Counted from the first letter of the stretch, positions 1 through 13,277 are shown. The stretch: 64,000 bases of DNA from Pseudorasbora parva (GCF_024679245.1 NC_090178.1:45083072-45147071), one strand, 5' to 3'. A program made the numbers and translations. The notes: generated by a model not told the origin, from the letters alone.

Positions 1-145
1 CAGGTTTTCCAAAAAGAACTTCAAATTTAGATTCATCTGACCACAGAACAGTTTTCCACTTTGCCACAGTCCATTTTAAATGAGTCTTGGCCCAGAGAAA
101 ATGCCTGCGCCTCTGGATCATGTTTAGATATGGCTTCTTATGTTG
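1..145 (-). pseudogene. Tc1/mariner-type transposase fragment, cut by the window edge
   Basis: The reverse complement reads KKPYLNMIQRRRHFLWAKTH, then a tryptophan-containing link and WSDESKFEVLFGKP. WAKTH and WSDESKFEVLFG are hallmarks of Tc1-like transposases, the D of SDES being the first catalytic aspartate of the DDE triad. Only this part is visible; homology stops near 145. Confidence 0.75.
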
Positions 146-1222
146 TAGTTCTCTGTGCATTATCGCTGTGTTTCTTTTCTGTGTCCTGTTTCCTGTCAAG
201 TTTTTGTAGTTCTTTGTCATTTTTCATGTCGATTACACAGCAAATTACTGAGGGATAAAAACCTGGTGTTGGGCATCTAGTGATAAAATCTGGTGTTAAT
301 TTACAAATATTATATGCTTTATCACTTGTTTAGTGTTAAAGCACAGTGTTTCCTTTGGGTGATAAAGCACAGTGTTTCCTTTGGGTGTTAACAATCAACA
401 TCTGCGCATGTGCAGAGCATTTTAAATTTCCCAGCTCATCCTTCGGTCTCTCCATCTTTATGGATTTCCCTGCACACACAACGGTTACAAGGACAAGGTA
501 TAGTATAGTATTATTATCTTATCAACTTGTGATTTATTAATGAGCTTGTATAATGAGTAACGTAGCCGATGTGGATGACTTAACTCTTAGCGTTTTTTTT
601 TTTTTTACCTCAGTTTAAATTTAGCGCGCTTTTGATCCGCCATTCAGTTTAACATAACTGAATAACCCCCACTAACACACTAAATTCGTTAATGGAGGAC
701 GAGATTTACGTAAGTGACTTAATTTCGTTGTATTAATTTTGTAATAATGTAGCAGCATTAACATTATGTGTCATTTTTTAACTCACTGGACTTGGATAGT
801 TATTTCTTCTCATTTGGCATAACGTTAAGTATCTTTAGGGCTTCCAACCTTTATAAGACCGTTTATATCTTTCACCCCGTAACTACGAGTTAATTCTGGT
901 GTTTTGAAATGTCATTCAAATGAGAAAGCAGACGTTAATCGAATGAATTAATTGCTCTTAATTTTTTTTTTCTTGTGTGACGCCGGGGCTCGATCCCTGG
1001 CCGAGCACCCACGGATAGCGCGGTCCATCATTGTCGGCGCTGCGCATACTGATCGGCCTGCAACATTTTGCGAGTGAAATGCTCTGTGTGTTCTAGCAAT
1101 CTTCTCGTTGTACTTTGATATCATACGCCGACCATTCTGTACAGCGCTCCAAAATGTCGAAAACATCGTAGGACACGCTTTTCTTCATGAACTGCTTCAC
1201 TCATATAGAAACTCAAGATCGA
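146..1222. other. No gene recognised
   Basis: AT-rich sequence. 141-260 has the pyrimidine-rich look of an LTR tail but cannot be assigned. A locally GC-richer piece at 975-1090 contains GGCTCGATCCC, reminiscent of a pol III B box, without a convincing tRNA fold. Confidence 0.5.
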
Positions 1223-1827
1223 GTACGAGTGTGCAATGTCGTGGAATGTATACGCCAAAACTCATTTTGGCGTGCATATGATACGCTGTTTTTTGCGTGC
1301 ATATGATACGCAATTTATGGCGTATTATACATACGAACCCCCCACCCCACTACCCTAAACCTACCCAAGAGAGCGTGTCATATGGAAGTAAAACTGTGCC
1401 ACTGGATTTTGAATTCTAATTTTTAGCACTGAATTTTGTTACATCGAATTTTTAACACTGAATTTTATTTTGCATCTAAATCAGACTTTGAATTTTAAAA
1501 GCCATCGAATTTCTAGCTCTGTTTTTTTTTGCCTATGACATTTTTTCAATGTTTTAAAAAAATTCAGTGTAAAAAGAAATTCAAAGTCTCAAAAGATTCA
1601 GTGTAAAAAAATTCAACGTCTCAAAATATTCAGTGTAAAAAAAAATTAATGTCTCAAAAGATTCAGTGTAAAATAATTCAACGTCTCAAAAAATTCAGTG
1701 TAAAAATATTCAGAGTCAACATCCGGGTAACCAAGGAGAAGCAATCGATCCCTGTATCAAATCATCCAACATCCAGCCAATCATTTACACTCCATTGGTC
1801 ATGTGACGCTGAAACAGGAAGGCGGGG

Positions 1828-3147
1828 AACAGGGCCGTTTCTAGCCTTTCTGGCACCCTAGGCGAGATTCATGTTGCACCCCCCCCCCCCCCCCTTTTTT
1901 TTTTTTTAAACTTCAACTTATTAAGTAAATATGACTTCCTTATTTCATGGGCATATTGTACATACATTAATCGAATAATGTAGCTAGGTTTATTATCTCT
2001 GAGATCACAGATGTTGGGGGGTTCGGGGGCATGCTCCCCCGAGAAAAATTTGATTTCTATGATCTACATATGTGTATTTTAAGATGTTCTGAAGGCCAAA
2101 AAATTAGATAACAATAGCTTGAAAACCATGTCACTCGGCGCCGCTGCGGATTGAAGAACACACTGACACAAAGACTAAAAGACGGGACGAAGCAGTAGCC
2201 GAAGCCTTGCGCCAGTTTCATGTTTTAAAGGTTAATCACATATTTTTTAGGGGGGGCTGATGCATAAGTTCATAAAAAAGGGCCTAGTGACGCCCATGGT
2301 TATGACAGTATTAGCATACTTGATCAATTTACACTAAACAGCTATCTCTGATGTAAAAAAATTTTTATTCAAATTAACTGCTATAATGTTCTGCACCTGA
2401 AATGAGCATGGCGTGTGGTCCGTCCAGTACTAATATTCAGTGTAATGTTTTGCTCAACGTTATGATAGAGGGACCAGCTTAGTAGAGAACAAGTAACCAA
2501 TAAGTAGGCTATACCTGTATATTTCGCTTTCTTTTTACGATACTGAGCCCCTGATGGCTTTGACCTTTTCATGATGATGAAACTAAAGCACTCTGTAACG
2601 AGTAGAAATATAGTGTGGCCCCTTTAAGAGTTGCGCGCGCTCCCTGCAAACGAAGTCTGCATTTTGTGTATGTGCGCACTGAGTCTTGAGCTCCCATGTG
2701 TGGGGATTATTTTCTGTTTTCTGTTGCTAACAGTTATTTTGTTTTATTAAGTAATGCTGTGGATGGAAAGGGAGTTTGTGATGAGAGTTCAGCGGGGAAT
2801 AAAGTGCGATCTGTTTGATGTTAATCGCCTCCGTGTTTGCATCCACTCCAGTTACATTAAGTGAGCTATCCGCATTTTTCACTCGGACACAAGCGTTACA
2901 ACGCCACGGATGACGACGTTCCCTGCCGCCCTCTACATGATCTCATTTCATTACAGCAGCTCCACTATCACCATGGCGACTTCACTCCAATAATCGCAAC
3001 TAATCATAATGCCTTGAAATAGCAAAAGTACGAAATATTAATAATAAAATATATATGAAATAACTAAAAAATCTTGTTGGGGCGGGGGCTCATTGACGCC
3101 CCCCAACTGTTGGCGCCCTAGGCGACCGCCTAGTTTGCCTATGACTA
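1828..3147. mobile_element. Repeat nested inside the foldback element
   Basis: The interior begins CAGGGCCGTTTCTAGCC...CACCCTAGGCGA and ends GGCGCCCTAGGCGACCGCC followed by TTGCCTATGAC, the two edges sharing an inverted CCCTAGGCG motif typical of a fish repeat I recognise. A poly-C/poly-T run lies at 1879-1908. A solo LTR is nested further inside. Confidence 0.5.
2594..2900. mobile_element. Solo LTR-like sequence
   Basis: Starts TGTAACGAG and ends AAGCGTTACA (inverted TGTAACG/CGTTACA), contains an AATAAAG signal near 2800 and a pyrimidine-rich 5' part, all typical of a retrotransposon LTR. No clear target duplication, so the ends are provisional. Confidence 0.5.
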
Positions 3148-4219
3148 GAAGTTCACTTCAGGTGAGCTCCAGAGCTCAGCAGCATGGCTCAGAACACACA
3201 CGATGGCGCTTCAGTGAGTTTACTCATGATGGAGCGTAAATGATTGGCTGGATGTTGGATGATTTGATACAGGGATCGATTGCTTCTCCTTGGTTACCCG
3301 GATGTTGACTCTGAATATTTTTACACTGAATTTTTTGAGACGTTGAATTATTTTACACTGAATCTTTTGAGACGTTGAATTTTTTAACACTGAATCTTTT
3401 GAGACGTTGCATTTTTTAACACTGAATCTTTTGAGACGTTGCATTTTTTTACACTGAATTTTTTGAGACGTTGAATTTCTTTTTACACTGAATTTTTTTA
3501 AAACATTGAAAAAATGTCATAGGCAAAAAAAACAGAGCTAGAAATTCGATGGCTTTTAAAATTCAAAGTCTGATTTAGATGCAAAATAAAATTCAGTGTT
3601 AAAAATTCGATGTAACAAAATTCAGTGCTAAAAATTAGAATTCAAAATCCAGTGGCACAGTTTTACTTCCATAGTGTCATATATACGCCATAAAGTGCGT
3701 ATCATATGCACGCCGAAATGAGTTTTGGCGTATACATTCCACGACATTGCACACTCATACTATTTGACATTTTTCGTCTTATTTTGTATTAGTTGAGCAG
3801 ACATGCATTAGTGCCCTTCCATGCGCGATTTTTTCTGTACAACTTAGTTCTAGCCTTTTCTAGTTGTAGTATTGTAAATCTGTAACAGTAGTGCTTATGT
3901 TTTGAATATAACATTTTCTTGCTATGTGTTGGTATAAAGATAACCCGAAGTAAAACACAAAGTGACCTGATTATTTTGAGTCTTTTAGTTTGCTTTCTGC
4001 TTTGGAGGATTTTTGTTTCATGGAATATTGTTTATTATTGCAGAAGGAAACCACTTAAGGCCACAATCTATGTATGCCCTTGGCATTATTACTCTACAAA
4101 CCTAAACGATCCTGAAAGGAAGACAGGCTATGTAAGTATCTCTGCTTGTTGATTGAAGATGTTTGAAACTTTATATCTTAGATTTTTTTAATGTGTTTGT
4201 TTTAACCAAATGTGTCTCT

Positions 4220-4390
4220 TTAACAGGAACGATACTATGTGTTTGGATCATTTTGAGGAGCGCTATCAACGCCAAGATCGTGGGATCGATGAATTGGGAA
4301 AGCAAGAACTGACAAAATGTAAAAATGCGTACATTGAATGCAATGTAAGTCTCTTTGGATAAAATCATCTGCCAAATGTAAATGTATTAA
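4220..4390 (+). mobile_element. tRNA-derived SINE fragment
   Basis: The 3' part GAATGCAATGTAAGTCTC, then TTTGGATAAAATCATCTGCC and AAATGTAAATG, is the conserved tail of cyprinid SINEs. The tRNA-like head is degenerate. A related tail recurs at 4640-4760. Confidence 0.65.
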
Positions 4391-4639
4391 TTTATAAAGG
4401 AATAGTATTTTTTATCAGAATGAAATACAAACCAGACAGTTTTTTAACATTAAGGTTGATTTAATATATACAATGTTGAATTTTTGTATTTTCAATTAAA
4501 ACATTACTTGAGGAATGTTTCTTTGTTTAATCTTGTTTGAAACGCAGTAGAGATTTATCATGGTAAGATGTTATAGCATTGGAGTATAACAAGAAATTGT
4601 TTTATTCAATTGTATGTGTGACTACAATGGCTTTACTGT

Positions 4640-4760
4640 AGCGATTCCCGGCGAAAGCAAGAACTGACAAAAATGTTTTTTTTTTATTTATTAAAAATGG
4701 TATTGAATGCAGTGTAAGTCGCATTAGATAAAAGTGTCTGCCAAATACATAAATGTAATG
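4640..4760 (+). mobile_element. tRNA-derived SINE fragment, second copy
   Basis: Shares AAAGCAAGAACTGACAAAA with the copy at 4300 and ends with TGAATGCAGTGTAAGTCGC and ATAAAAGTGTCTGCC, the same SINE tail. Confidence 0.65.
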
Positions 4761-6671
4761 GAATTGATATATTACAATTTCAATAAATATTCAAATAAAT
4801 TTGTAGTCACTTGATTTTTTTGGGGAAAAAATAAAATAATATATATAAATTGTTTTAAATTTCATTCACAGTGCCATTTTAGTATTTAAGTATTTACATT
4901 AAATAAACATTAAATACACTGGGTGTGTGAGATGAATCACCATAAAGTGTTAAATGTACAATGTAAAATGAGTAATACATTTCTCAACACCTTGAGTGAC
5001 TAAAAAGAAACACTAACACAGTGTTTGTATAACGAACACTTTCGTCAGTGTTGTTTTAACACTAGCAAAGACGGACCTGTATGTTCACCCGGAAAGTGAT
5101 AATTTTAACACCCGTGGTGATAAATCTCCCAACATGTTTTTTGCTGTGTAGTCTTCCCAGGTGCTTCCCATTTACCACACCCCTTGTTATCTCTAAGCTA
5201 GTCTCCCTGTGTATTTATAGCCCTTGTTTTCTCTGGTTCTCCGTTGTTTCATGTCATGCAGGTGTATGCTGTTCCCTCTTCCCTGTGTTTTTTTCAAAGT
5301 TATTTTGTTCCTGATTTATGTTTAATTGTTTATTTTCATTAAAATGTCCCCCCTTAATTTGGATCCTGCATATCGGCCTGCCGCCTTTTATTTCCTGGTT
5401 CCCTGATAATACTTAAGCGTATTTTTTCAAAGTAGAGTATTTCTCTTTTAAAAAGTATGCTCCTCTTTTTCACAAATTAATCAGTGAGTTAAAGGAGACT
5501 CAGAGATTCTCCCCTCAAAACATTTATTTTATTTTATTGTCCACTAGAAGTAAAAGATGTAATTATATATGATGATACAATAATAATAACTCCCATGTTC
5601 ATGAATTTATTAGCAGCCGGTATTTTTTTTCCCCCCGCTGATAGTTTAATAGATAACTTATAGAAAACGTATTCTGGGAAAACAAATGAAACATTTGAAA
5701 CAGCATCTGATGGAGTGGTTGGCAAGAACGTCCTTATCTCCCTTTATTTTCCCTTATTCCCTAAATCCTATCCTAACATTCCCCTTCCTGCTGTTAAGTT
5801 AAATGCAAGCTGACAAGTGATCTGCTAACATTACACAAAACCTTTCAAGACAGTTATTTATTCAAGAAAATCTCAGTTTATCTTGCTGAAAGAAAGCAGA
5901 AAATCCAGGTGACAAGTGACTTGCATTCTTGTTTGCGTTATCTACTTTGAATGAATGGGACAATGCTACATTTCGTGGCTTTGTTGTCTCACCTGTGTTT
6001 TCCTAAATGATGTCACGTGCTAAGCTAAAGTCATCATGCTAAGTGTGGCATGAAAACATTAACCTTCCTTTCAAGTCAATGCTCTTCTGGGTCAGGGAGG
6101 GAGGAATTCTTTGAGTCTGTCAGCAGGTTTTATCATTTGCAGCATTATGATTTTCTATGGTGTTCAATTGCGTGACCAGCTCTGACAGTTCTTGGGAGAT
6201 GAGTGGATGGGATTGTCATCAGTAAACCAGTATCATCAGGATCAGTGGTGAAGGCTTTCTAAGCGACTGATCTTGGGCTCAAAGATACAGTATGACGAGT
6301 ATATGCTTTACTCAAGGCTAGTGACGAGAGACAAAATCTAACTGAGATAAAACAATTTTTCAGTTGGTTGAGGTTGTTGGGTTTAGTGAATCCAACCATT
6401 TCCAACCAGGAAAAGAACGGTGTGGTCTGGAAGATGGACCACCCAAACAGTCTCAGCCCACTGAATGGTTGAGGTATTGCTGGGTTGTTTCTCATTTTTT
6501 ATTTGTTCATCCTACTTTCCGTTCCTTATGTCTTAGCTCCACCCTCCTTAGAATGTGAAGGAATGATGCAAGGAAAGAAAATGAGGATGGATGAATCAAA
6601 GGAAAGCTTATTTGTAGATTGGAATATTCTTGGTCACTCGTGCGTCATTTCATCAGCTGCGGTCAAGGATC
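4761..6671. other. No gene recognised
   Basis: AT-rich intergenic sequence. 5140-5410 has a pyrimidine-rich run and TTGGATCCTGC reminiscent of the 3' part of a gypsy LTR, but ends are not definable. Short open frames on both strands at 6259-6700 have no recognisable domain. Confidence 0.5.
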
Positions 6672-7720
6672 TGTCAAGTCAAGTCACCTTTATTTATATA
6701 TAATTTAATTTAGTGTCCCCAATTAAAAAAAGCCAAAAGGCAAAGGAGGCGATGGTGGCAAGGAACCAAAACAGAATGGAGAAAAAACCTTGGGAGAAGC
6801 CAGGCTCAGTCGTGGTGCGTGTTCTCCTCTTGCCAACGAACAAACAGTGTATGATTATGATTCAGACAACATTTCAGGTCAGAAGTCAGATTAGATCGCA
6901 ACATTCAGAATATTTGTCCAGTTCCTTCTGGTTAAAGATGGGCGTAATCACGCCGGAGACAGGGTTGTCGAGGATCAGTGCCGCTGGCTGTTGTGCCAAT
7001 GAGGCCTTCACAGGGTAGAGTGTAGTTTAGGGTATAGTATGTCTAGGCGTAGGTCCACCATCTGATCTGGACACCGGCTGACTACAGTAAACTACAGAGA
7101 GACTAATGTTAGTGTAAATGTCACTCTTTTTATGAAGTATTGAGTACATCAGGTGTTATAGGATATGTTCGGCTGATCTAGTTAATCCAACCTTACAATA
7201 ATTTAACTGATTCGAAAAATAGAAATTGATCATGTTCTATATGTATACCATATAAAGAGATGTGTTTTTAGTCTAAATTTAAACTAACAGGGTGTGTCTG
7301 CTTCCCGAACAATGCTAGAAAGACTGTTCCAGAGTTTAGGTGCTAAATAGGAAAAGGATCGACCGCCTGCAGTATTTAATATTTTAGGTATTACCAACGT
7401 GATGGTATTAAGACGTGATGGACTATAATGCATTGAGAGCTCTCTCTTAAGTACTGGGGATCCAAACCATTTAGTGCTTTGTAAGTAATTAGCAGGATTT
7501 TAAAATGTATGCAATGTTTAATAAGGAGCCAGTGCAGTGTTGACAGAACCGGGCTAATATGGTCATACTTTCTCGTTCTAGCAAGAAATCGAGCTGCTGC
7601 GTTTTGGACCAGCTGAAGTTTGTTTATTAAGCGAGCAGGGCAAACACCTAGTAGAGCATTAGAATAATCTAACATTGGGGTCATAAAACATTAACTAACT
7701 GTTCAGCATTTTACATTGAG
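6672..7720 (-). mobile_element. LINE 3' remnant (L2/CR1-like) with TTGAC-repeat tail
   Basis: The minus strand from 7684 encodes MTPMLDYSNALLGVCPARLI and then LQLVQNAAARFLARTRKYDH and ISPVLSTLHWL, the conserved segment just after the reverse-transcriptase core in L2/CR1-clade LINEs. The element continues to 6672, where the minus strand ends in repeated TTGAC units after TATAAATAAAGGTGAC. The frame breaks at 7391, so it is dead. This is a very common cyprinid repeat. Confidence 0.75.
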
Positions 7721-9243
7721 AGCATATGTAGTAACCAAGCTGCAACCTCTCCCTGTTTCTGTTGAAACCAATACGGAAGTAATTTAAACTGCAGTTCCTC
7801 GACTGGCCATTAGGGACAGGTACCAAAAAGGAGCAGAATCTCATTGAGCCCCATGTTAAAATTCCCTAAAAATTCCCAGGCTGTAAAACACCTGTTTATA
7901 GCCTGGTACAAATTGTGATTTTGGTCTTTACGCCTAATTTTGCCCTTCATGACAACTGTGAGGGGTGTGATTTTTTTTTTTAACTCATTTGTTTATATTA
8001 TATAAAGCCTTACATTTCTGCATTATTAAGGGCGTGGTTACTTTGAGTGACAGGTGGATAGCCCTTTATCTGCTGTCTGTTAGTCATCGTGTCAACCAAG
8101 CTCCGCCTACATCCCCGCCTCTTTTGCCCATTTTCTGTTATCCGGGCGTGACGTGATGGCAACGGCCAGCTTGACTGTACTTTAAGCTACAGAACAGCTT
8201 ATCGGAATATAATGGGTGACGTCACAGACATTACGTCCATATTATTTTACCCAGTCTATGGTAGTAACTTGGATATATTTTTAAAATGTAAGAATGCGGA
8301 TTTACAGATGCTAGAAATATGTGGCTTTCAAATGAAAGATTGGATTCAAAGAGCACACACAGGTTTCTAATTGACGATACCTAATCTGCCCTTATGTTTA
8401 AGTTTAGTTTAGTTTAGTTATTGTAACAAATTCATAATTAATATTAATAAAGCCAGATTCCATGTTGAAATGTGTGTTGTACAGTTTATGTAAACTGCAG
8501 AGGTAAAACATAAGTTAAATTATTGGGACAGATGTGAAGAGGAAGGTGAATTTCTAAGTGTGTCAGGATAAGAAAAGACACATTTGACACACCTGTGCAT
8601 CTTCGCAAATTAGATAATTGAGATGTCCTTCAAGATGGCTAACTTGGGCTGATTTCCATGTCACAGGCTAGAGGAAGGAGGAACAAGGAAACGTAATGAG
8701 GAAACAAGGAAATATAAATATAAGAAAATTTGGCACTTTACAAGCTTGAAAACCGAGATGTGAAACCACACACCAACCTCTACAGAGTCAAACTCAAACA
8801 CGTTCCCTGCATAATTTCCTGCTAAGCAATACTATCAGACTTCGGTGACAAGTCCTTGGTTGCATCATATAAAGAGTCCCTTGAAAAGATGAGCAATTCT
8901 GCTGACTCTAACCGGTCATTACCAGATGATGAGCTGCCTGACCAGGGTCAAGGCCATAACAACCACTGACATAGAGGCAAACAAATCCCCCCAATAATCA
9001 TATATGGTTGATATTTGATATTCTTGAAGCTGATTTGCTGGGCCCCTGTATATGCATCTTTCTGTTAGTTGAAAAAAAAAAATCTTAATTTAATTTTTTT
9101 TCCCCTTGTCTGCCTCAGTGGTTTAACAGCACTTGTCAATGTCAAAATGAATGAGATGGCCAATCAAATCAAAGAAGGCTTTACAGTTGGCAGAAACTTT
9201 ATTTAACAAATCTAGATTAACAAATCTGATGTAGCTAAACACT
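7721..9243. other. No gene recognised
   Basis: Includes a TAGTTTAGTT microrepeat at 8400-8420 and repeat-like sequence at 7720-8270 containing CCCATGTTAAAATTCCC. No coding potential seen. Confidence 0.5.
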
Positions 9244-9360
9244 TAGGGCCAGATTTACTAAAAAGGCCAAATTAGAGAGAGCAATTCCCAAAAAGCGCAG
9301 ATGGGAGTGTAAAGTTCAGCGCGTAATCTACTGATGATGTCCTCACATAAATTTGGCATC
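9244..9360. mobile_element. MITE arm (GGGCCAGATTTACT family)
   Basis: AGGGCCAGATTTACTAAAAA through GATGGGAGTGTAAAGTTC matches, inverted, the right arm of the element ending at 40652. Confidence 0.6.
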
Positions 9361-9375
9361 TGAAAGGAAAACTCC

Positions 9376-9976
9376 GGTAACACTTTAAAATATGGGTGCA
9401 CTAATATGCATTAATTCATGCTTAACTAATGCACAGATAATCATGAGTTAATGTATTACTAATGGTGAACTAACCCATTTATTAATGATTACTGAATCAG
9501 CAACTAATGAAGATTCTAACATTAAATAAAAATAACATTAAATTGTTTTGTTTAAAAAACATTAATTAATAACATTAAATTGTTATTAGTTAAATATGTC
9601 ATAATATATTAATTCCTTAATAACATATTATATTAACTAATCATTTAAATTAATGTGTTAATTACCACAAGGGGTCAAAGCCATGCATTTCAACTTCCAG
9701 TTGTCTGCTTTAATTAATCATTAGCTAATGATTTATAAAGGTATCATGTTATGACTTTACTTGTTGGGGCACATGAATATATAATTGTTAATATAATATG
9801 TTATTAAGGAATTAATACATTATGACACATTTAACTAATAACAATGTAATGATTACTTAATCTATTAATGATATAGACATTAATAAATGGGTTAGTTCAC
9901 CATTAGTAATACAATAACTCTGTGCATTAGTTAAGCTTGAATTGATGCATATTAGTGCACCCTTATTGTAAAGTGG
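9376..9976. mobile_element. Palindromic MITE (GGTAACACTTT family)
   Basis: Left arm GGTAACACTTTAAAATATGG then GTGCACTAATATGCATTAAT is mirrored at 9897-9976 (CATATTAGTGCACCC, TGTAAAGTG). Most of the 600 bp pairs as a hairpin of TTAAT/ATTAA-rich arms. The same family is at 63395-63857. Confidence 0.85.
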
Positions 9977-11770
9977 GTAACACTTTAGTAACACTTTATG
10001 TGTTTTAGGGGAACACATATTCACTATTAACTACGACTTTTGCCTCAATAAACCGAAACGAAGTGTTACAGATAAAAAACGTTTTTTTTTTAAATAAAAG
10101 TTTTTAAAGAATGGAAAAAAAGTATGAGAAAATAATCCAAATATCTTAATTTGTGGTTCAAACAAGAACAAAAGACTCCCATGAGGGTGAATAAATGATG
10201 ACAGAATTTTATTTTTCTCTCATCATGGGGAACTGCTGAGCCATCAGTTAGAGCACTAGACACAGTACATTACTGATTGTATTTCTGCACCACTTATTTA
10301 CTGTAGTGGTCCTCAGCTGTTAAATTGCAACCCAAAATTGAATGGCAGGTGAGTTTGGACAGCAGGGAAAATGGTAAAATGGCACAATGGCAAATCCAAA
10401 TAATTAAACAACAAATCCTAATCATTACATAATCAATATATAAACTTTTAAAAATGAAGAGACGTCCAATTTTTGTGCGTATATCTGTCACTTGCTACCC
10501 AAATTAGGCCGATGCCAGAATAGACAGGCTGTATAAATGCTCTTATTCTAAAAAAACATGAAAAATACTATACAAGGTAAAATAATATGCTACCCATGAT
10601 ACCGTATTAGCATCATTATCCAGTCCTTAAGCATAAGTTGAGATTTAGGCTGTAATGTACAGTGAGGAATAGTCTTCTGAATTTGTTATCCAGTTGTGTC
10701 TGTGCTGCTCTATCTGATGTGCTGTTGTTTTGTCTTCTGTTTGCTGTATTGTGGTTAAATAAATCATATTTTGAGATAATATCCATGGGCTGAATTGACT
10801 GATGAACACACACTGTCACAGTATGTGCTATATGTTCCATAATTGTGTAGTCTATTCTTATCAGGTAGCAGTTCTATGACATTATATCATCAGGACCTTA
10901 CTATACTTGCGCTAATGAAAATTTCCACATCTGTTTTTACAAAGTTCGTGGCTCAACACGAACATCAAATACTACAAGTCAGTTTTGATGTGTGCTGCTT
11001 CCCAATTTGCATACTAGCCTATCCATCCTTTGTATTATTATTTAATTAAATGAAATTAAGTGTTTCCCAAATCATAGTATGTTGAAATGAGTATCCCAAA
11101 GATACCTGGATGGTCTACTAGAGAGAGTTTTTTATGACGTGACCGTCAGCCGAAGTCGTTGCAGTTATGCCCACTAAGTGGCAAAATGACTGAGAGGCAA
11201 TATTTGTTTTCAGCATGAATGCTGTGAAAAAAACACAAAACCAGGCCCGGCAGGCAAAGGAGGTGGACTTGATAATAGCGTGTGATTTTCTCACTCATAC
11301 CCATGCCACTGCTGCTTCTGCTACTGATTGCTTAGAGGGAAAAGCTGCCCATAACTGCTGGTCTAGGATCTGTTTTCTTTGTCATAATCGCATATTTTTT
11401 TGCACACAAAAAAAAAGAGTTTCCAATGTGGAAAAGATCCAATGTGTATCATCTGTATTTCCACTCGTCAAATTATTAAATTCCCAACGAGTTTTTGCTT
11501 CGGCAAGTAATGTAGCCAATCGTAGGCATGTTTGTTGATTTCTTGAACGCAATGGCCAATCACAGATGCTGAAGTTAGAATCCTCTCACCACTCAAGGTT
11601 TTGTCCAGTGCTGAGTTCTGCATGTGTATACATGATGTTAATAAGAGATTCATTGTGTCAGATTCACTGATTAATATAACAGAACTTTGTGAGATTGAAT
11701 GAGTGACAGCTTTTAGTGATTATAAAGGGAATGCTCTTTGTGCGCTGTCTAGACAATAAAAACAATTATT
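9977..11770. other. No gene recognised
   Basis: Begins with another GGTAACACTTTAG MITE end (9976-10050). The rest is AT-rich. Open frames at 10616-11050 and 11215-11540 have no recognisable domain. Confidence 0.5.
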
Positions 11771-12073
11771 GGTAACACTTTACAGTAAGGTTCATTAGTT
11801 AAGTACATTAGTTAACATGAACTAATAATGAGCTGCATAAAGCATTTGTTAATATTAATGTTAATTTCAACATTTACTAATACTTTATTAAAATATTGTT
11901 AACATTAGTTAATGCACTATGAACTAACAGGAAAAAAAAACATGAACAGCTGTATTTGTAATAACTAACATTAACAAAGATGAAAAATACAGTAACAAAT
12001 GTACTGCTCATGGTTAGTTCATGTTATACATTAACTAAAGTTAAATAGTGAAACCGTATTGTAACGTGTTACC
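11771..12073. mobile_element. Palindromic MITE (GGTAACACTTTACAG subfamily)
   Basis: GGTAACACTTTACAGTAAGG at the left and TATTGTAACGTGTTACC at the right are inverted; internal TTAGTTAACATGAAC and TAGTTCATGTTATACATTAA also pair. Confidence 0.85.
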
Positions 12074-12121
12074 AAAATATTTAATATGCCAATAATTTAT
12101 TCAACATTGTAATAATACTTT

Positions 12122-12374
12122 GGTAACACTTTATTTAATGTTCAGATATAAACTATTACCTAGTTGCTTATTATCATGGTTATTACTAGGATATTGGCTC
12201 TTTATTAGCACTTATAAAGCACATATTAATGCCTTATTCTGCATGACCTTTTTCTACATCCCTTAATCCTACCCAATACCTAAACTTAAATGCTACAAAA
12301 ACTACCTTACTAACTATTAATAAGCAGTAAATTAGTTAATAGTGAATATGTGTTCCCCATACTAAAGTGTTACC
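12122..12374. mobile_element. MITE (GGTAACACTTTATTTAA subfamily)
   Basis: GGTAACACTTTATTTAATGT left, CATACTAAAGTGTTACC right. The internal ATTACTAGGATATTGGCT and TATTAATAAGCAGTAA recur in the copies at 15093-15362 and 24562-24830. Confidence 0.85.
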
Positions 12375-13024
12375 AATACTTTTGTTTCCATTCTTGTGCC
12401 ACGTACACGCTTCAGTAGGCACATCCGCATATATATACAGGATTCACTCTCGAAATTGTGATGACTGACAGTGATAAATATTTATCAATGTCAATCACTG
12501 TTTGTGAAAACCATAGAAATATGCCATAAACTGAATCATAGCTGGAGCGCAAATTTCTGTGACTTCCCTTATATAACACCTTTTGTTTTAACAGCTATTT
12601 TTAAACTGTAAAAAATAGATAACTCCAAAGCAAAAAGAGCAAACATGTTGTAGATTAGCCGATTGGCTGTTGAATCATTAAAGGGGGGGTGAAATGCTGT
12701 TTCATGCATACTGATCTTTTTACACTGTTAAAGACTTGGAATCCCATACTAAACATAGACAAAGTTTCAAAAGTTAAGGTGGACGTTTGATGGGAGTATT
12801 TCTTTGTCAAAAATACTACTTCCGGTTAGTCATAAGTTTCGGCAAGTTTTTTGAGATCATGCGTCCCCTTTGACGTTAATGGGGGCGGAATTTCCTTGTA
12901 TGGGCCTTACGGACAATTCTACCGGAAGCGCGTGAGAGAGAGAGAGGGAGAGAGCGAAAGTAACAGGCTACGCCCATCAAAGCGCTGGCTTGTAGGATGC
13001 TGCACAGGTGATGTGCACATAACA

Positions 13025-13277
13025 ATGTCACCAAAAAAGTGCGTTTTTGGTTGCCAGACCAAGACAGTCCTGCACAGATTCCCCAAAAACCCCGCGTTAA
13101 GGCAACAGTGGATGGAATTTGCTTTTCCGGATCAGCAACTGAGTTGCGCGAATGTTTATATCTGTTAGCTGCATTTCGGTGCCGACTGTTTCATAAACAA
13201 GGCCCAGCTCGATGCCGGATTTTCCCGATCGCCTAATGCTGAATGATGGAGCAGTCCCAACGTTAGAACCGCAGGCG
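13025..13277 (+). pseudogene. THAP-domain first exon (Kolobok-type transposase remnant), broken
   Basis: From ATG 13025 the frame reads MSPKKCVFGCQTKTVLHRFP and continues through the conserved W (QQWMEF) to NVYIC, then TAG at 13166-13168, then LHFGADCFINKAQLDAGF. This is the C2CH THAP zinc finger (C-x3-C ... C-x2-H) that binds transposon ends. Past the finger, the continuation (LMLNDGAVPTLEPQA) lies in another frame, so a one-base shift lies near 13225. The segment ends at GCG followed by the donor GTGAGT at 13278. So it has one nonsense and one frameshift but is otherwise well kept. Confidence 0.75.

Larger units (their letters stand above)
1223..3760. mobile_element. 2.5-kb foldback element with ~530-570 bp inverted arms
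   Basis: The left arm (about 1223-1795) and right arm (about 3234-3760) are inverted copies: GAATGTATACGCCAAAACTC at left recurs inverted at 3724-3743, and CCAACATCCAGCCAATCATT at left recurs inverted at 3241-3260. Each arm contains a short tandem array of ~30-bp units built on ACACTGAATCTTTTGAGACG (best at 3320-3500). The arms flank an unrelated 1.4-kb interior. No transposase frame is present. Confidence 0.85.

Noticed and set aside
975..1090. tRNA gene or SINE head suggested by GGCTCGATCCC
   Set aside because: No A box at suitable spacing and no cloverleaf could be drawn.
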